A stretch of DNA of 25,468 nt from an uncultured Catenibacterium sp. (GCF_900540665.1 NZ_UQGV01000021.1:1-25468), one strand, 5' to 3'. Shown: positions 1 through 7,707, counted from the first letter of the stretch. The notes: generated from the letters alone by a model not told the origin. Program-made: numbers and translations.

Positions 1-47
1 CTGTGGTCGGTTTATCTCCGACTGAATTAGTGCCATGCCCGGCACAC
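1..47 (-). mobile_element. Probable 5' end of a group II intron (class C-like), cut by window edge
   Basis: Read on the - strand from base 47 leftwards, the sequence starts GTGTGCC, which fits the GUGYG 5' consensus of group II introns. It continues with GGGCATGGCAC, close to how I remember the start of class C introns such as that of Oceanobacillus iheyensis. Two small stems follow (GTGCC 30-34 with GGCAC 41-45, and GTCGG 6-10 with CCGAC 18-22), as in intron domain I. The element begins directly after the T-tract of the esterase terminator, and insertion just behind intrinsic terminators is the known habit of group IIC introns. The rest, including any reverse transcriptase gene, lies outside the window, so this rests on 47 bases and their position. 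Confidence 0.55.
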
Positions 48-73
48 TATAAAAAGAGGAACTAACTAGTTCC
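48..73 (-). terminator. Intrinsic terminator of the esterase gene
   Basis: An inverted repeat GGAACTA (58-64) / TAGTTCC (67-73) lies over the esterase stop codon. On the - strand it is followed by TCTTTTTATA. The intron-like sequence starts at the next base. Confidence 0.75.
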
Positions 74-1262
74 CCTGTTGTCCTAACCATTCCCATGCAT
101 TAAGATCACCATCACAGCATTCATCATTATCCCAGTAGATCCAAGAACAATGACCATTATATTCATAAGTACTACCATCCTCATTCTTATACAGCCCAGT
201 TGTATCATGTACATCATCAAATACCGATACATGAATATTTGTAGCACCTGCAGCAAGTAGTCTTTTTACAGTAGGTTCAGTACATAGTGTATAATCAATC
301 ACATGATCCGTTTTAGCATAAGTAAACCAAATAGGCATATGTTTGATACTATCAATCTGATTATTTGTCATATATGCATCATGATATGCTTCACAGATTG
401 GGAATGCTGCCGCAAAGTAATGTAGATAATGTAAAATCATTTCCATAGTCATGTATCCACCATTAGAACATCCTCCAATATATATTCTATTTGCATCAAT
501 ATCAGGATTATTTTTCACATAACAATCAATAAATTCAAACAAACTCTTTGTATATATAGAATTCTTTGTATCACTCTTATATTCACCTATTCCATTATCC
601 ATCCACATAGTAGGGCATTGTGGTACAAGTACATACGCTTGATTCATACACTTCTGAAAAGGAACATCTGCCATAGCAGTCACTTTATTAGCCAACAAAT
701 CAATGGAAGGATCCGTTCCCCCTTCACCTAACCCATGTAACCAGATTACTAAAGGATGTTTCTTACAATCATTTGTTGGTTTGTATTCCGCATATGCATA
801 CTTTATTCCATCTACCGCCTTGTATGAATTCATAGTCCACTTATCTAATTGTGGGCATGACTTAGCATCACCCTCTACATCAATATCCGGATTAACGTCC
901 ATACCACTTATATGTAATCTATAAGGATTACACCAATTATTCAATTGAGTTGTCGTATGAAAGATAAATGGGGAACCCACACTAGGTGATATAGCCAATT
1001 CAATAGTCATATAATTAGATGAAGTATTCTCTTTATTACCATATTCATCTGAAATATAAGCATCTATTATTTCTCTTTCAGTTCTTATTATCCCTTCTTC
1101 ACCTGTTATTTGATCAATTACATCATTCTTTTCTTCTATGACCTTCAAGTTATTCATATCTATCAAATCAATAACATAATCAAGTTTAATAATAGTCTTC
1201 TTTACAGCTGGTCCAAAATCTTCACCTGTAACTACTACTTTTTGTGTTCCTCTATATTCCAT
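66..1262 (-). CDS. Alpha/beta-hydrolase esterase with N-terminal Ig-like domain (EstA / PHB-depolymerase type)
   Basis: Predicted serine hydrolase of 398 residues. The C-terminal half (about 165-398) is an alpha/beta-hydrolase: an oxyanion-type strand and loop LVIWLHGLGEGG (171-182), nucleophile elbow GGCSNGGY with Ser266, a candidate Asp319 in KTDH and a candidate His371 in NGHCSW. Residues 1-150 look beta-rich and fit the Ig-like domain that precedes the hydrolase in EstA-type carboxylesterases. There is no signal peptide, so it should be cytoplasmic; the substrate, probably a small ester or acylated carbohydrate, cannot be read from sequence. The frame is open up to 1382, but the ATG at 1260-1262 has AGAAGGGG upstream, and the longer form would run through a terminator hairpin. 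It stands alone, divergent from the toxin-antitoxin operon. The family is fairly sure, the substrate is not. Confidence 0.85.
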   Translation of the reverse strand: MEYRGTQKVVVTGEDFGPAVKKTIIKLDYVIDLIDMNNLKVIEEKNDVIDQITGEEGIIRTEREIIDAYISDEYGNKENTSSNYMTIELAISPSVGSPFIFHTTTQLNNWCNPYRLHISGMDVNPDIDVEGDAKSCPQLDKWTMNSYKAVDGIKYAYAEYKPTNDCKKHPLVIWLHGLGEGGTDPSIDLLANKVTAMADVPFQKCMNQAYVLVPQCPTMWMDNGIGEYKSDTKNSIYTKSLFEFIDCYVKNNPDIDANRIYIGGCSNGGYMTMEMILHYLHYFAAAFPICEAYHDAYMTNNQIDSIKHMPIWFTYAKTDHVIDYTLCTEPTVKRLLAAGATNIHVSVFDDVHDTTGLYKNEDGSTYEYNGHCSWIYWDNDECCDGDLNAWEWLGQQGN

Positions 1263-1308
1263 TTTTATACCCCTTCTTTTGTAAGCATTAACATTAATAT
1301 AACACAAA

Positions 1309-1339
1309 TTAAAAAGAGGGACTACATACACAGTCCCTC
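1309..1339 (-). terminator. Orphan intrinsic terminator upstream of the esterase
   Basis: GAGGGACT (1316-1323) and AGTCCCTC (1332-1339) form an 8-bp stem with an 8-nt loop, followed on the - strand by CTTTTTAA. No recognisable gene precedes it: 1340-1383 carries only a 17-codon frame without a ribosome-binding site. It may mark the end of a gene lost when the neighbouring toxin-antitoxin region arrived, or be a leader attenuator of the esterase gene. Confidence 0.6.
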
Positions 1340-1383
1340 CCGCAGCATAAAACGCAAAGCATTCCGACATAACATGATTCAAA

Positions 1384-1459
1384 TTTACCTCATAAGTAAA
1401 TTATTATCAGTGATATTTATAGCAAAAAAATATTATAATATATTTACCTTAAAGGTAAA
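1384..1459 (+). promoter_or_regulatory. Toxin-antitoxin promoter flanked by two palindromic operators
   Basis: Two 17-nt palindromic sites, TTTACCTCATAAGTAAA (1384-1400, imperfect) and TTTACCTTAAAGGTAAA (1443-1459, perfect about its central base), share the half-site TTTACCT and are 59 bp apart. Between them lies a perfect -10, TATAAT (1434-1439), with a weak -35 at 1411-1416 (TGATAT, 17-bp spacer). The right operator covers the expected transcription start. The likely ligand is the HTH domain of the downstream antitoxin, since autorepression is usual for HigBA-type operons; that assignment is inference. Confidence 0.7.
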
Positions 1460-1479
1460 CCCTCGGAAGAGGTCATGGA

Positions 1480-1776
1480 TTGGAAATAACATACAAGACT
1501 CGCAAAATCGAAAAGGTGTGTACAATCGCAAGCGAGGCAGAAAAGAAATATGGTTCAGAAATGGCCGAAAAAATCCATCAGCGTATAGATGAAATATATG
1601 CAATCGATACTGTTGAAGAGATGGTTCAATTCTATATCGGAAGATGTCATCCATTAAAAGGAAATCGCAAAGGTCAATACGCAATGGATTTAGTTCATCC
1701 TTATCGACTGGTTTTTGAGAAAACAGGAGATAAAATTCAAATTGCTAACATAATGGAAATCATAGATTATCATTAA
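1480..1776 (+). CDS. HigB-like toxin, RelE/ParE superfamily
   Basis: A 98-residue basic protein of the size and pattern of HigB (plasmid maintenance killer) toxins, which cut mRNA on the ribosome. It opens with a beta-strand and helix (EITYKTRKIEKVC), has a helical hairpin with a KYG motif (about 24-50), and ends with strands containing HPYRLVFEK and a terminal IMEIIDYH. The start is TTG at 1480 with GGAAGAGG seven bases upstream. An ATG at 1475 is in another frame and stops after MDWK. The antitoxin gene starts 29 bp downstream with its own strong ribosome-binding site, so this is a toxin-first operon as in higBA. Toxin activity is inferred from family and context. Confidence 0.85.
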   Translation: MEITYKTRKIEKVCTIASEAEKKYGSEMAEKIHQRIDEIYAIDTVEEMVQFYIGRCHPLKGNRKGQYAMDLVHPYRLVFEKTGDKIQIANIMEIIDYH

Positions 1777-1805
1777 ATTTTCATTTTATTTAAGGAGGTA
1801 TTACG

Positions 1806-2858
1806 ATGGTGAAAAGTCGCACTTTTATTGCAACACCACCGGGAGCAACTATTAAAGAGCAGTTGCTTGATAGAGGACTTAGTCTGAAAGAATTTGCAGT
1901 ACGCATGGGCATGTCCGAAAAACATATTAGCAAATTAATTAATGGCGAAGTTCAGTTGACTCCGGATGTTGCTGTTCGTTTAGAAATGGTATTAGGTGTT
2001 CCTGCAAAGTTTTGGAATAAACTAGAGGCCACTTATCGTGAAAAAATAGTAAAAGCCAACGCTGAGAATGACATGGATGGCGATAAGGAATTAGCAAAAA
2101 AACTACCTTATCGTGAAATGTCCAAACATGGTTGGGTCCCTGAGACTAGAGATATAATCGAAAAGGTTATTAATCTTAGAAAATATTTTGAAGTTGTAAA
2201 CCTTGGGATTATTAAGAATATGCAATTATCAAAAATAGCATGTCGTAGATTGGCTGAAACAGAAAAAAGTGATCTTGCACTATTGGCATGGGCACAAAAA
2301 GCTAAACTAGAGGCTCGTACTATTGAGACTTCATTAGTTGATTTAAAAACACTTAAGAAAAGTTTGCCAGAAATAAGAAGTATGACCACAATGAATCCTT
2401 CTGATTTCTGCCCTAAGTTGATTGATCTGTTATCTAGCTGTGGTATTGCGCTTGTATTTCTTCCTCACATTGGAGGTTCTTTCCTGCATGGTGCAACTTT
2501 CTACGATGGAAACAAAATAGTTGTTGGCTTAACAGTCCGCGGCAAAGATGCAGATAAATTCTGGTTTAGTCTATTCCATGAGCTTGGCCATATTTTACTT
2601 GGCCACATCAACCAGCCAGATGGAACAACTGAAGAAGATGAAAATGCCGCTGACACTTTTGCAAAAGAAACACTTATTCCTACAGAAGAATTCAATGCAT
2701 TTGTAAATCAGAATGATTTTTCAAAAGAAGCTATTTATGCTTTTACTAAGGAAGAACATATTCTTTGTGGAGTTATTGTGGGACGTCTGCAAAAAGAAGG
2801 CTTCATAAACTATAATCGCTGTAGTGATTTAAAGACAAAATATGCATTATCAGAGTAA
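1806..2858 (+). CDS. HigA-family antitoxin fused to an ImmA/IrrE-like metallopeptidase domain
   Basis: A 350-residue two-domain protein. Residues 8-80 are a HigA-type XRE helix-turn-helix (LSLKEFAVRMGMSEKHISKL, then VQLTPDVAVRLEMVLGVPAKFW), expected to bind DNA and neutralise the toxin. Residues about 200-345 match the ImmA/IrrE (DUF955) domain: zinc motif HELGH (258-262) and downstream ENAADTFAKE with a candidate third ligand around Glu279-Asp283. The middle (85-195) is helical. It is about three times the length of a simple HigA. The ribosome-binding site AAGGAGG lies just ahead of the ATG. Known ImmA-type peptidases cleave repressors, so this protein might both repress the operon and cleave a regulator; the cleavage target is unknown. 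Confidence 0.9.
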   Translation: MVKSRTFIATPPGATIKEQLLDRGLSLKEFAVRMGMSEKHISKLINGEVQLTPDVAVRLEMVLGVPAKFWNKLEATYREKIVKANAENDMDGDKELAKKLPYREMSKHGWVPETRDIIEKVINLRKYFEVVNLGIIKNMQLSKIACRRLAETEKSDLALLAWAQKAKLEARTIETSLVDLKTLKKSLPEIRSMTTMNPSDFCPKLIDLLSSCGIALVFLPHIGGSFLHGATFYDGNKIVVGLTVRGKDADKFWFSLFHELGHILLGHINQPDGTTEEDENAADTFAKETLIPTEEFNAFVNQNDFSKEAIYAFTKEEHILCGVIVGRLQKEGFINYNRCSDLKTKYALSE

Positions 2859-2878
2859 ATATCAAAGGAGAATCATTT

Positions 2879-2935
2879 ATGAAGAATACAACTGAAGATA
2901 AGGAATTGCTATTGAACGAAAAAGGAACATTCTGA
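2879..2935 (+). pseudogene. 18-codon stump of a third operon gene
   Basis: Twenty bases after the antitoxin stop there is a good ribosome-binding site (AAAGGAG, 2864-2870) and an ATG at 2879 that opens a frame of only 18 codons, ending TGA at 2933-2935. The hydrophilic, acidic peptide matches nothing I recognise. A clean translation signal in front of such a short frame suggests the head of a truncated third gene, though a true micropeptide cannot be excluded. From here to 2986 I see only AT-rich sequence with a repeated TAAGC. Confidence 0.4.
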
Positions 2936-2986
2936 TTCTAATTAGTGAATAAGCTTTACATATATATACAATAAGCATGCCGATTT

Positions 2987-3014
2987 TTGAAATTCTATTT
3001 ATTTATGATAGAAT
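2987..3014 (+). promoter_or_regulatory. Promoter of the NUDIX gene with overlapping inverted repeat
   Basis: TTGAAA (2987-2992), a 16-bp spacer and TAGAAT (3009-3014) form a good sigma-A-type promoter. A 7-bp inverted repeat, ATTCTAT (2992-2998) / ATAGAAT (3008-3014), spans the spacer and -10 and could be an operator. Confidence 0.6.
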
Positions 3015-3040
3015 AAGCAGGTAATGAAAGGATGTATCAT

Positions 3041-3430
3041 ATGAAAACAATAAATGTAGTAGCAGCTATCATCTGTAAAGATGATAAGATCATGATTGCG
3101 AAAAGAGGTTATGGTGAATTTGAAGGAATGTATGAATTCCCTGGCGGAAAAATCGAACCAGGTGAAACTCCTGAGAATGCACTTATCAGAGAATTAAAAG
3201 AAGAAATGAACGCACATTTAATCGTAGATGAATTCTTTATGCATGTTCACTATAATTATCCAACATTCATATTAGAAATGGATTGCTTCTTATGTCATAT
3301 TCCAGATAATCATTATGAATTACTAGAACATGAAGATTGTAAGTGGATTATTCCTGGGCAAGAAGATGTTGTATGGGTTCCAGCTGATTTACAAATTATT
3401 GAAAAACTTATTGCAAGAAATCAAGCTTAA
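3041..3430 (+). CDS. NUDIX hydrolase, MutT-like (8-oxo-dGTP diphosphatase type)
   Basis: A 129-residue NUDIX protein predicted to hydrolyse a nucleoside triphosphate (possibly oxidised dGTP) to the monophosphate. The NUDIX box runs from GGKIEPGETPEN through RELKEEMNA, near residues 35-58, and keeps the metal-binding REXXEE glutamates; the usual glycine before its last position is asparagine. The start at 3041 is preferred: AAAGGA (3027-3032) is eight bases away, whereas the in-frame ATG at 3032 would overlap that site. The helicase gene follows after 74 bp and may be cotranscribed. MutT-like is safe; the exact substrate is not. Confidence 0.88.
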   Translation: MKTINVVAAIICKDDKIMIAKRGYGEFEGMYEFPGGKIEPGETPENALIRELKEEMNAHLIVDEFFMHVHYNYPTFILEMDCFLCHIPDNHYELLEHEDCKWIIPGQEDVVWVPADLQIIEKLIARNQA

Positions 3431-3461
3431 CAAGTTTGGTTTCTTTTTTATTTCAATCATA

Positions 3462-3470
3462 TGATATAAT
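3462..3470 (+). promoter_or_regulatory. Extended -10 promoter of the helicase gene
   Basis: TGATATAAT is a perfect TATAAT with an upstream TGN extension. No convincing -35 lies 17 bp upstream, which extended -10 promoters tolerate. It would let the helicase be made independently of the NUDIX gene. Confidence 0.55.
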
Positions 3471-3504
3471 TGTATTAGTTTTCGTATTGAAGGAGTTATT
3501 TTAT

Positions 3505-6357
3505 ATGGATGAATTAAACAAAGCATTGCAAACAAGCTTTATTGATCAGTCTTTTCCTTCTAATAAGGATTTAAGACCTAAATTATTTTTCAATGATTAT
3601 AAAAGAAGAATGAATCTTGCATTTGAAATTACTAAAAGATTAAAAGAATGTGACTATTTTGAATTTTCAGTTGCTTTTATTAGTGAATCTGGACTGGCTG
3701 TTTTAAAACAAATACTATTAAATTTAAAAGAAAAAGGCGTTAAAGGGCGTATTATTACATCCACATATTTAGGTTTTAATGATCCTAAAATGTTTAAGCA
3801 ACTCATTTCTTTTACTAACATAGAAGTAAGAATATTTGAACAAGAACATTGTGGTTTCCATCCTAAAGGATTTATTTTTCATAAAGGAGAACATCGTGAC
3901 ATTATTGTAGGTAGCTCAAACTTAACTCAAACAGCACTAGAATCAAATCAAGAATGGGACTTATTTTTTACGTCTCACGAAAATGGTGAGCTTGCTGCAC
4001 AAGTATCTAATGAATTTAATATTCAATGGGAACTATCTACTCCACTCACAAATGAATGGATTGATAATTACAAAGAAACTTATGTAAAACCTGTTCGCCA
4101 TACCCTAACACATAGTTCAACAACAATAAAACCTAATAAAATGCAAGAAGAAGCTTTAAAATCATTAAAGAATCTAAGAGATAATAGCAAAGATAAAGCT
4201 CTTCTTATCTCAGCAACTGGTACTGGTAAGACTTTCTTATCAGCATTTGATGTAAAACGCTTTAACCCAAAAAGATTATTATTTATTGTTCACAGAAGAA
4301 ATATTGCAGAAGCGGCACTTCGTTCTTTTAATTATTTAATTCCAAACGTATCTATGGGGATCTTCTCTGGAAACACAAAAGAAGCTGATTCTGATTTCAT
4401 CTTCTCTACTGTTCAAACAATCCATAAAAAAGAATATAGAGAAATGTTTGATAGAGATGCTTTTGATTATATTATTATAGATGAAGTACATCGTGCAGGT
4501 GCTAAGTCTTATCAAGATATTGTAGATTACTTTAAACCAAAGTTTTTATTAGGTATGTCTGCAACACCTGAAAGAAGTGATGACTTTGATATATATGAAA
4601 TGTTTGATCATAATATTGCTTATGAAATTAGATTAGTACAGGCTATGGAATATAACCTACTCTGTCCATTCCATTATTATGGAATAACTGATATGACTAT
4701 CGATGGAATTGAGATTGATGATAAATCAGAATTCAACATTCTCACATCTGAATTACGAGCAGATTATATTATAGAAAAAATCAATGAATATGGCTATAGT
4801 GGTGATCGTATTCATGGTTTAATCTTCTGTAGTCGCAAGGATGAATGTGAAAAGCTTTCTCAGCTATTTAATATGAGAGGATATAAAACAATTGCATTAA
4901 CAGGTCATTCTTCAGAAGAGATGAGACAAAAAGCAATTGATTCTTTAGAATCTAATGATGAGGATTCATTAGACTATATATTCACAGTTGATATCTTTAA
5001 TGAAGGCATTGATATTCCTAAAGTGAATCAAGTCGTTATGTTACGACCTACTGAATCAGCAATCGTATTTGTGCAACAATTGGGACGTGGTTTAAGAAAG
5101 AATGATTCTAAAGAATATGTTGTCATTATTGATTTTATTGGTAACTATGAAAAGAATTTCTTAATCCCTGTCGCTTTGTCAGGACAAACTAATTACAACA
5201 AAGATTCATTAAGACAGTTTGTATGTGAAGGTTCGCTTATTACACCAGGTGCTTCTACCATTCAGTTTGATCAAATTACAGAAAAGAGAATTTATCAATC
5301 TATCGATGCAGCAAACTTTACACAAGTAAGACTTATTAAAGACTCTTACAAACAGTTAAAAGAAAAGCTTGGTAGAATTCCTCATTTAAAAGAATTTGAA
5401 CAATATGGTGCCATTGATGTTCAATTAATGTTCCAAAACAAGTCTCTTGGTTGTTACCACACATTCTTATCTAAATACGAAAAAGACTACCATGTAAAAT
5501 TTAGTGCTCTAGAGGTAAAATACCTTCAGTTTATTTCTTCAAAGCTTTCTTCTGGAAAACGAATTGAAGAATTAGAAGCTATTAAGCTAATCATCAATAA
5601 AAGAACAAATCTTATTACACATCTCAAAGAGACATTAAACAATATTTATCAAATCAATTTACCTGCTGTAGGTATTGAAACTATTTCAAATATCTTATCT
5701 CAGAACTTTATGACCGGTTCAAGTAAAAAGACCTTTGAGGATGCTGTATTTATTGATGAAAACTTTGAGTCTTCACCACAGTTCTTAAAATTACTGAATA
5801 ATAAAGATTTTAAAAATCAAGTAATGGAAGTTATTGAATATGCAATTGATAAAAATATAAAAGAGTATTCTAATAGATATAAGAATACCGATTTCTGTTT
5901 ATACTCTAAGTATACATATGAAGATGTTTGTCGATTACTTAACTGGGAAAAGAATATTGTACCATTAAATATTGGTGGATACTTCTATAATTCGCGTACA
6001 AATACTCTTCCAGTATTTATTAATTATGATAAAGATGAATCAGTTGTAGACACTCAAAAATATGCGGATCACTTTATCGATGCCCAAAATTTTGTAGCTA
6101 TGTCTAAAAGCAACGTTAGAATCACTAACCCAGGTATGGAAAAATTCGTAAAAGCAGCAGAAAATAAAACAAATATCTATTTGTTTATTAGAAAAAATAA
6201 AGATGATGCTGCTTCAAAAGAATTCTATTATTTAGGTGAAGTCTATATTTCAAAAATAGAAGAGACCACAATGGCTAATGATGTGCCAGTCTGTGAAATC
6301 TACTATCATCTAGACCAACCAGTTAGATCAGACATCTACGATTACATTCTTTCCTAA
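3505..6357 (+). CDS. PLD-like / superfamily II helicase / DUF3427 protein
   Basis: A 950-residue multidomain DNA-processing protein. Residues about 25-180 are phospholipase D-like, with HPK (119-121) and GSSNLT (136-141); the HKD aspartate position (126) is histidine. Residues 210-380 are a DEAD/DEAH-type helicase: ATGTGKT (237-243), DEVH (326-329), SAT (352-354). Residues 420-550 are the second RecA-like half, with FNEGIDIP and QQLGRGLR (524-531). The remainder to 950 fits DUF3427, a family known to follow ResIII and Helicase_C domains. The ATG at 3505 has AAGGAG upstream; an earlier in-frame ATG at 3436 lacks one and precedes the promoter. Helicases fused to nuclease-like domains are common in phage-defence islands and it sits next to a toxin-antitoxin operon, so defence is a reasonable inference, not proven. 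Confidence 0.88.
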   Translation: MDELNKALQTSFIDQSFPSNKDLRPKLFFNDYKRRMNLAFEITKRLKECDYFEFSVAFISESGLAVLKQILLNLKEKGVKGRIITSTYLGFNDPKMFKQLISFTNIEVRIFEQEHCGFHPKGFIFHKGEHRDIIVGSSNLTQTALESNQEWDLFFTSHENGELAAQVSNEFNIQWELSTPLTNEWIDNYKETYVKPVRHTLTHSSTTIKPNKMQEEALKSLKNLRDNSKDKALLISATGTGKTFLSAFDVKRFNPKRLLFIVHRRNIAEAALRSFNYLIPNVSMGIFSGNTKEADSDFIFSTVQTIHKKEYREMFDRDAFDYIIIDEVHRAGAKSYQDIVDYFKPKFLLGMSATPERSDDFDIYEMFDHNIAYEIRLVQAMEYNLLCPFHYYGITDMTIDGIEIDDKSEFNILTSELRADYIIEKINEYGYSGDRIHGLIFCSRKDECEKLSQLFNMRGYKTIALTGHSSEEMRQKAIDSLESNDEDSLDYIFTVDIFNEGIDIPKVNQVVMLRPTESAIVFVQQLGRGLRKNDSKEYVVIIDFIGNYEKNFLIPVALSGQTNYNKDSLRQFVCEGSLITPGASTIQFDQITEKRIYQSIDAANFTQVRLIKDSYKQLKEKLGRIPHLKEFEQYGAIDVQLMFQNKSLGCYHTFLSKYEKDYHVKFSALEVKYLQFISSKLSSGKRIEELEAIKLIINKRTNLITHLKETLNNIYQINLPAVGIETISNILSQNFMTGSSKKTFEDAVFIDENFESSPQFLKLLNNKDFKNQVMEVIEYAIDKNIKEYSNRYKNTDFCLYSKYTYEDVCRLLNWEKNIVPLNIGGYFYNSRTNTLPVFINYDKDESVVDTQKYADHFIDAQNFVAMSKSNVRITNPGMEKFVKAAENKTNIYLFIRKNKDDAASKEFYYLGEVYISKIEETTMANDVPVCEIYYHLDQPVRSDIYDYILS

Positions 6358-6378
6358 CACTTACCTAAAAGTACCTAC

Positions 6379-6422
6379 TACCCTCCTATCTCATTCTCTT
6401 GTAGAATACAGATAGGAGGGTA
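6379..6422 (+). promoter_or_regulatory. Perfect 13-bp hairpin that buries the next gene's ribosome-binding site
   Basis: TACCCTCCTATCT (6379-6391) is perfectly complementary to AGATAGGAGGGTA (6410-6422). The right arm contains GGAGGG, the ribosome-binding site of the gene starting at 6429. Inside the loop, ATTCT (6393-6397) pairs with AGAAT (6403-6407), giving a stacked two-part stem. No T-run follows, so it is a poor intrinsic terminator; control of translation, or dual use as end of the helicase mRNA, is more likely. Confidence 0.7.
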
Positions 6423-6428
6423 TTTACT

Positions 6429-7658
6429 ATGAGTGAACAACTACTAATCAAACATACACAAGAGACATTTAAAAAACATCTTTATGAAATCAATGATCAC
6501 ATTCTATTCTTCTATTCCTATGGTCACAGTAATGCGACTGCTATTATAGGTAACAGTTCTGTTATCTTAATAGATACTCTAGATTCTAATGAATATTCAC
6601 AAGACTTATTGAATGACTTAAGAAAGTATACAGATAAACCTGTCAAAACATTAATCTATACACATGGACATCCAGACCATAGAGGTGGTGCTGGTACCTT
6701 TAGAGATACTGTAGAAGAAGTCATTGCTTTTACACCTTGTAAAACACCTTTAAAGTATTATGAAAAGATTGATGAAGGATTAAGAAAAAGAGGAACATAC
6801 CAGCATGGGTATACACTCACAAATGAAGAAGCAATATGCCAAGGTATAGGCGTAAGAGAAGGTAAAGTCACAGGACATGGACACTATGATTTTATCTCTC
6901 CTACTACTTTATATACGGAAGATAAAGTCATAAGAGATATAGATGGTATTCATCTAGAACTATATAGAGCACCAGGAGAAACTAATGATCAGATTTGTAT
7001 CTGGATGAATGATGATCAGGTTCTATGTACAGGTGATAATTATTATGCTGTTTTTCCTGCCTTGTATGCTATTAGAGGAACACAATACAGAGACCTAGCT
7101 ACATGGATTGATTCTTTAGACCTTATTCTTTCTTTTGATGCAAATGTTCTATTGCCAGGTCATACACATCCTTTATTAAACAAAGAATTAATCCAAAACC
7201 AAGTAGGTCAGTTTAAAGAAACTATCGAATATATTCTCTTTAATACCCTAGACTGTATTAATAAAGGTCTTACTCTAGATGAAACAGTACAAACTGTTTC
7301 ATTACCAGACCATCTTAAAACACTTCCTTACCTACAGGAATATTATGGAACTGTAGAATGGGCAGTTAAAAGTGTCTATACAGGTTACGTGGGATGGTTT
7401 GATGGTGATCCTGTTCATTTATTACCTGTCAGTGATCAAGAGTATAATAGTATCTTATTAGAACTCATAGGTGAAGAAAAGCTATTAGAAAAGATTAAAG
7501 ATTGTATGTCTCATTCACAATATCAGATAGCTTTACAATTATTAGAACTCATAGACAATAAAGAACTGAAAAAAGAATGTTTACTACGACGTGCAAAACA
7601 AGTAAAGAGTGCAAATGCCAGACATTATCTTATTGCATGTAGTAAAGAATATGATTGA
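6429..7658 (+). CDS. Alkyl-sulfatase-like metallo-beta-lactamase-fold hydrolase
   Basis: A 409-residue protein with a metallo-beta-lactamase fold. The metal motif THGHPDH (78-84), followed by RGGAG, is of the alkyl sulfatase (SdsA/BDS1) type. Further probable ligands are the aspartate of CTGDNYY and the histidine of LPGHTH. From about residue 290 it resembles the alkyl-sulfatase dimerisation domain (EYYGTVEWAVKSVYTGYVGWFDGDP), then helices. SdsA1-type enzymes are around 600 residues, exported and end in an SCP2-like domain; this one lacks a signal peptide and that last domain, so it probably works in the cytoplasm, perhaps on another ester. The ATG at 6429 follows GGAGGG by eight bases, inside a strong hairpin. 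It is followed directly by a terminator. Confidence 0.82.
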   Translation: MSEQLLIKHTQETFKKHLYEINDHILFFYSYGHSNATAIIGNSSVILIDTLDSNEYSQDLLNDLRKYTDKPVKTLIYTHGHPDHRGGAGTFRDTVEEVIAFTPCKTPLKYYEKIDEGLRKRGTYQHGYTLTNEEAICQGIGVREGKVTGHGHYDFISPTTLYTEDKVIRDIDGIHLELYRAPGETNDQICIWMNDDQVLCTGDNYYAVFPALYAIRGTQYRDLATWIDSLDLILSFDANVLLPGHTHPLLNKELIQNQVGQFKETIEYILFNTLDCINKGLTLDETVQTVSLPDHLKTLPYLQEYYGTVEWAVKSVYTGYVGWFDGDPVHLLPVSDQEYNSILLELIGEEKLLEKIKDCMSHSQYQIALQLLELIDNKELKKECLLRRAKQVKSANARHYLIACSKEYD

Positions 7659-7679
7659 ACCTCTTCGGAGGTTCTTTTT
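7657..7679 (+). terminator. Intrinsic terminator with TTCG tetraloop
   Basis: GAACCTC (7657-7663), loop TTCG, GAGGTTC (7668-7674), then TTTTT. It starts inside the stop codon of the alkyl-sulfatase-like gene. Confidence 0.92.
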
Positions 7680-7707
7680 CCATATTTGGACAGAATTTGG
7701 CAATAAC

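Noticed and set aside
1263..1382. N-terminal extension of the esterase frame by 40 residues
   Set aside because: It would cross a terminator hairpin and has no ribosome-binding site, while the ATG at 1262 has one.
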